Shown here: one piece after another, positions 6,400 through 10,050 of the stretch | How the letters are laid out: each line of letters starts with the position of its first letter | How positions within the stretch are numbered: the first letter of the stretch is position 1 | Assembly (NCBI GenBank): GCA_030668065.1 | Contig: DAOUUS010000039.1 | Location: 1 to 10,050 of the forward strand | Length of the DNA stretch: 10,050 nt | Direction of reading: 5' to 3' | DNA from: Candidatus Methanophagales archaeon | Lineage (GTDB): Archaea > Halobacteriota > Syntropharchaeia > Alkanophagales > Methanospirareceae | The notes under the pieces: model-generated | What the model saw: only the letters and a program-made list of their open reading frames with translations | Databases searched by the model: none | What the model was told of the DNA's origin: nothing | Program-made: the position numbers and the translations under genes

Positions 6400-9189
6400 A
6401 TGAAATCCACAATTGACCAACTGATCATCAATTCGCCTTATGAAGAACCAAAGCATTACTGGTGTTATAACCGTGAGACACGCGCTTTCGCGCTCAAAAC
6501 AGGCAGACGACCTGCCGGGTATTTAGTCGCCTCCGAGAAATCGAAGGGTTTTGATGATCCCGGTGTCTTCATTGAGATACCACAAGTCAACCAAATTCGG
6601 CCACGTGTGATGAAGTGGCGCGAGGCTGGATACCCCGGCGTCACGAGCATCACCAAAAGACTACTGGTACACTGGCACAATTCAGAAGAACGAGAACTCC
6701 GGCTCTTTTTTTGTCAATTGGAAGCAATAGAAACGCTAATATGGCTTACCGAAGCACCTGACGCAGAAAAAGTTGGTATAGATGTACCCTCAGACGGTGG
6801 ACTGTTCAAACGTCTCTGTTCCAAGATGGCTACCGGTTCAGGCAAGACTATCGTCATGGCGATGCTCATCGCCTGGCATGTATTGAATAAGGTAACCTAT
6901 CCTCAGGATACCCGATTCTCAAAACATATCTTTGTTGTGGCTCCCGGACTTACAGTAAAGAGCCGCCTGCAGGTACTGGTTCCAGCATCAGCCGGAAATT
7001 ACTATGATGTATTCAATATCGTTCCACCGGGTCTTCAAGAAAAACTGCGTCAGGGAAAAGTTTTCATTCGTAACTGGCACGCTTTAAATTGGGAAACAGA
7101 AGAACAAATTGCAAAGAAGAAAGGCGTTGATAAACGAGGTGCGAAAAGCAACGAGGCTTATGTCCGAGAAGTATTGGGTGAAATGGCAAAGGCGCGTAAT
7201 ATTGTGGTGATCAACGATGAAGCGCATCATGCCTGGCGGATACCCGCAGAATCAAAGGTAAAAGGAGTAAAAAAGGAAGATATTGAGCAGGCAACGAAGT
7301 GGGTTGGTGGTTTGGATAGAATCCAGGAGACCCGTGGTATCCTCGCCTGCTACGATTTCTCGGCAACACCTTTAGCTCCTTCGGGTAAGCAAAGATCAGA
7401 AGAGGCTTTGTTCGACTGGATAATCAGCGATTTCGGACTTAACGATGCCATAGAATCTGGTCTGGTCAAGACACCTCGGGTTGTGATACGAGATGACGGT
7501 AAATTAACTACGGAGTACAAATCACGTTTTTATCATCTCTACAATGACTCAGAGGTAAAAGACGACCTTAACAGAAAGGCAGAGGGATATGAAACCCTAC
7601 CTGATCTGGTAATCAATGGTTTTTACCTTTTAGGAAAGGATTGGCTGGAAACGACAAATGCCTGGAAAGAAGCGAGCTTTAAAACACCTCCTGTTATGAT
7701 TACCGTTGCCAACCGAGTCGAAACAGCGGCACGGGTCGAGTATGCTTTTGTGCATAAAAAAATCCATATTGATGAACTTTGTATTCCTGAACGGATACTA
7801 CATATTGACTCCAAAGTGCTTGAAACGGCGGAATCACAGGAAGAAGCGGTCTATCTTGATGGTAGTGTAGATGAGGCAACAGAAGAAGATGTGCCGATCA
7901 GAAAACTATCCAAAAAGGAACTCGCAGAACTCCTTCGTAAAACTGTTGATACTGTCGGTCAGGTAGGACAACCCGGTGAACAGATACAAAAAGTAATCTC
8001 AGTAGGTATGCTTTCTGAAGGGTGGGATACAAAGACAGTCACACATGTTATGGGACTTCGTGCTTTTACCAGCCAGTTATTGTGTGAACAGGTTGTTGGA
8101 AGAGGGCTGAGAAGGACATCTTATGAGGTCAATCCCGATACAGGCTTGTTTGAAGCCGAGTATGTGAATATATTTGGCGTTCCGTTCACCTTCCTGCCCC
8201 ATGAATCGCATGACGATCATCCACCACCCCCGCCTCCACCAAAGACAAGGATAGAGCCAGTCACCGAAAAACAGCAATATGAGATACGATGGCCAAACAT
8301 CATTCGCATTGATCACGTCTATCGTCCACGATTGAATCTGGACCTGAATACGGTAAAACCGCTGGAATTGAATGCGTTTGAGACCGTGACATTGGCAGAT
8401 CTGGCACCAATCATTGAAGGTAAACCGGACGTAACGCGAATTTCTGAGATCAATCTCGACGATTTGAGCAAGAAATTCAGAATGCAAAGGATTATCTTTG
8501 AAGCAGCAAGAGATGTCTTCGACCAGATGAAACCAACTTGGAAGGGCAGCAAGGAAGTTTTGCTGGCTCAACTGATACGACTGATAGATATTTTTATCAC
8601 TTCCGGAAAAATTAAAATCCACCCGCCCTTGTTCCAGCACGATGATGTAAAACGGCGTATCTTGATCACTCTCAATATGAACAAGGTGGTACAGCATATA
8701 TGGGAAGCGATTCGTTTTGAGAACACAGAATCCATCGAACCTGTCTTTGATAGCGACAATCCTATTCGTTCAACAGGGGATATGAGGCCCTGGTATACAG
8801 GTAAACCGTGTGGAAACACAAAACGTTCTCATATCAACTTCTGTGTATTTGACAGTACATGGGAAGCCAGTGAAGCATTTGAACTTGATCGCAATCACAA
8901 TGTTGAGGCGTGGGTGAAGAACGACCATCTCGGATTCGAGATACTGTACATATTCAAAGGCGTGGTCCGAAAATACCGCCCTGATTTTATCATTCGGCTA
9001 AAAACGGGTAAGTTTCTCATTCTCGAAACAAAAGGGCAAGAGACGGAACGAGATAAAACAAAACGACAATTTTTGGACGAATGGATAAGAGCAGTCAACG
9101 AACATGGCGGTTTTGGTACGTGGCAAGGGGCAGTATCAAAAAACCCGGCTGATGTTGCAGGCATTATAGAACAGGTGGCGGCGAAATAA
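6400..9189 (+). CDS. Type III-like restriction endonuclease Res subunit (DEAH helicase plus PD-(D/E)XK nuclease)
   Basis: Predicted ATP-dependent restriction subunit that would translocate on or survey DNA and cut it when unmethylated, in complex with the methyltransferase. The 929-residue protein has superfamily 2 helicase motifs: Walker A ATGSGKT at 144-150, DEAH at 273-276, SAT at 321-323, and motif VI QVVGRGLRR at 564-572. A run of seven prolines (608-614) follows the second helicase lobe. Near the C-terminus the nuclease core reads PD at 861-862, then ETK at 876-878, i.e. PD...ExK with the expected spacing. All motifs are intact. Size is close to known type III Res proteins (about 970 residues). 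The ATG at 6400 follows GGAG by five bases and the HEPN stop by two. It resembles the BPTD_3080-type Res proteins found with long methyltransferases; that assignment is from memory of the family. Confidence 0.9.
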   Translation: MKSTIDQLIINSPYEEPKHYWCYNRETRAFALKTGRRPAGYLVASEKSKGFDDPGVFIEIPQVNQIRPRVMKWREAGYPGVTSITKRLLVHWHNSEERELRLFFCQLEAIETLIWLTEAPDAEKVGIDVPSDGGLFKRLCSKMATGSGKTIVMAMLIAWHVLNKVTYPQDTRFSKHIFVVAPGLTVKSRLQVLVPASAGNYYDVFNIVPPGLQEKLRQGKVFIRNWHALNWETEEQIAKKKGVDKRGAKSNEAYVREVLGEMAKARNIVVINDEAHHAWRIPAESKVKGVKKEDIEQATKWVGGLDRIQETRGILACYDFSATPLAPSGKQRSEEALFDWIISDFGLNDAIESGLVKTPRVVIRDDGKLTTEYKSRFYHLYNDSEVKDDLNRKAEGYETLPDLVINGFYLLGKDWLETTNAWKEASFKTPPVMITVANRVETAARVEYAFVHKKIHIDELCIPERILHIDSKVLETAESQEEAVYLDGSVDEATEEDVPIRKLSKKELAELLRKTVDTVGQVGQPGEQIQKVISVGMLSEGWDTKTVTHVMGLRAFTSQLLCEQVVGRGLRRTSYEVNPDTGLFEAEYVNIFGVPFTFLPHESHDDHPPPPPPPKTRIEPVTEKQQYEIRWPNIIRIDHVYRPRLNLDLNTVKPLELNAFETVTLADLAPIIEGKPDVTRISEINLDDLSKKFRMQRIIFEAARDVFDQMKPTWKGSKEVLLAQLIRLIDIFITSGKIKIHPPLFQHDDVKRRILITLNMNKVVQHIWEAIRFENTESIEPVFDSDNPIRSTGDMRPWYTGKPCGNTKRSHINFCVFDSTWEASEAFELDRNHNVEAWVKNDHLGFEILYIFKGVVRKYRPDFIIRLKTGKFLILETKGQETERDKTKRQFLDEWIRAVNEHGGFGTWQGAVSKNPADVAGIIEQVAAK

Positions 9190-9221
9190 TCTTGTAGTTT
9201 TTGTAACCAGGAAAAGCGAAT

Positions 9222-10050
9222 ATGAAGATATTATTGGCAACAGGAAAGAAAGCAGAAGGGATGGTTAAGGCGGCACTAAGAGCCGTGAATTTACCGTTCG
9301 ACTGCGAGGTGCTAACACAGGACTTGAATATTGCCGCGTTCTCCACACCAAAATCGCTGAAAAAAGCACTGGAAAAGCATTCTGAACTACCCGACCTTAT
9401 CTTAGTATCCGGCCTTTGCAAAGCGGATTTTACAGGTTTAGAGAAAGAAATAGCCACTTCAGTCCGATTGGGGCCCAGAAACGCATACGACCTCGGGGAA
9501 ACGTTAAAAGCCGCCGATAAACTGGAGTTCTCTGCGCATATCCCAGCCGAGGAGTTCCTGGCAGAAAAGCGTATAGAAGATGCGTATAAACAGTTGTTTG
9601 AATTAGAACGCCAAGTAAAAGAGACGTTCCGCATAAAGCACATAAAAATCGGCGGTGGCGCACGAATGAAAGTGTGTGCCGAGCTCGTGGATGCAACATT
9701 GATGAGCGAAGCGGAACTGCACAAAAAAATGGCGTACTTCATGAATTGCGGTGCGGATATTATAGACATTGGCGTTCATATCGGTGCGAAACCAGCCGAA
9801 GTTAAGAACGCGGTAAAAGCAGCTCTAAATTTCGCACCTGACATCCCCATTTCCGTGGATACGTTAGATGCAGAACTCATACTCGCGGGTATAGAATCCG
9901 GTGCCGATATGGTGCTCAGCGTTAATAAAGAAAATATCGCGGCTGTGGCGGATGCAATAGCGGAAAATGATATAGCAGCGGTTGTAATTCCCGATTCTGA
10001 CTCATCTCACGAGAGTATGTTTGAGAACCTGAAACTGGCTGAGGTGCATG
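9222..10050 (+). CDS. Archaeal dihydropteroate synthase-related protein, 3' end missing
   Basis: The visible 276 residues are the N-terminal part of a longer protein of the archaeal dihydropteroate synthase-related family, a pterin-binding TIM-barrel protein fused to an archaeal N-terminal domain. Residues 1-140 form that extra domain, starting MKILLATGKKAEGMVK. The barrel begins near residue 144 (GGGARMKV). Pterin-site equivalents are visible as DIIDIG (179-184, as in the DIIDIGGEST of true synthases) and SVDT with D213. The barrel lacks the canonical STRPG after DIIDIG. A role in folate or tetrahydromethanopterin biosynthesis is likely but not established from sequence. AGGA at 9209-9212 is the probable ribosome-binding site. 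A five-T run at 9198-9202, between the restriction gene and this one, may end the upstream transcript. The frame remains open at the window end. Confidence 0.88.
   Translation, partial: MKILLATGKKAEGMVKAALRAVNLPFDCEVLTQDLNIAAFSTPKSLKKALEKHSELPDLILVSGLCKADFTGLEKEIATSVRLGPRNAYDLGETLKAADKLEFSAHIPAEEFLAEKRIEDAYKQLFELERQVKETFRIKHIKIGGGARMKVCAELVDATLMSEAELHKKMAYFMNCGADIIDIGVHIGAKPAEVKNAVKAALNFAPDIPISVDTLDAELILAGIESGADMVLSVNKENIAAVADAIAENDIAAVVIPDSDSSHESMFENLKLAEVH

Noticed and set aside
8077..8697. Minus-strand open frame of 206 codons
   Set aside because: Fully antisense to the conserved helicase-nuclease gene, with no family resemblance.
3004..9221. Possible flanking direct repeats of an integrated element
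   Set aside because: The ends of the cassette share only a TTTTTGT-like stretch, which is expected by chance in AT-rich spacers. No integrase or tRNA attachment site is visible.
9164..9769. Minus-strand open frame of 201 codons
   Set aside because: It lies antisense to the dihydropteroate synthase-related gene, shows no recognisable motif and reads as serine- and phenylalanine-rich shadow sequence.

Overview
This window most likely comes from an archaeon, probably a euryarchaeote related to methanogens or methanotrophic ANME lineages. The evidence is a 3'-end gene of the archaeal dihydropteroate synthase-related family (open at the window edge), a DnaK of the type without the ~25-residue N-terminal insert seen in proteobacteria, archaeal-looking TATA boxes, Shine-Dalgarno sites close to the archaeal consensus, and heavy use of ATA for isoleucine. 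The lineage is an inference; ANME-1 or Methanosarcinales-like is only a guess. All convincing genes lie on the + strand.

Layout: (1) 1-1745, dnaK, missing its first few dozen codons; (2) 1746-1863, a spacer with a strong hairpin plus T-run terminator and a possible TATA box; (3) 1864-3003, dnaJ; (4) 3004-3127, a regulatory spacer with an archaeal-type promoter bracketed by two palindromes; (5) 3128-9189, a tightly packed four-gene accessory operon: a large beta-class DNA methyltransferase, a minimal nucleotidyltransferase (MntA-like), a HEPN toxin (HepT-like), and a type III-like restriction helicase-nuclease; (6) 9222 to the end, a dihydropteroate synthase-related gene that runs off the window. 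No gene-free stretch exceeds 300 bases, and no tRNA, rRNA, CRISPR array or insertion sequence was seen.

DnaK and DnaJ form the classic Hsp70/Hsp40 chaperone pair. The four-gene operon reads as a restriction-modification system. The methyltransferase would mark host DNA, and the DEAH helicase with its C-terminal PD-(D/E)XK nuclease would cut unmarked DNA. A complete toxin-antitoxin pair sits between the two, joined by gene overlaps of 4 and 11 bases and a gap of 2 bases, so all four are probably co-transcribed and translationally coupled. The pair may make loss or silencing of the operon costly, or act as an abortive-infection backup; this is inference.

The most unusual signals are the toxin-antitoxin pair nested inside the restriction operon, a sharply AT-rich block exactly over the predicted target-recognition region of the methyltransferase (about 39% GC against 52-60% on either side), which suggests exchange of DNA specificity by recombination, and two palindromes bracketing the operon's promoter.
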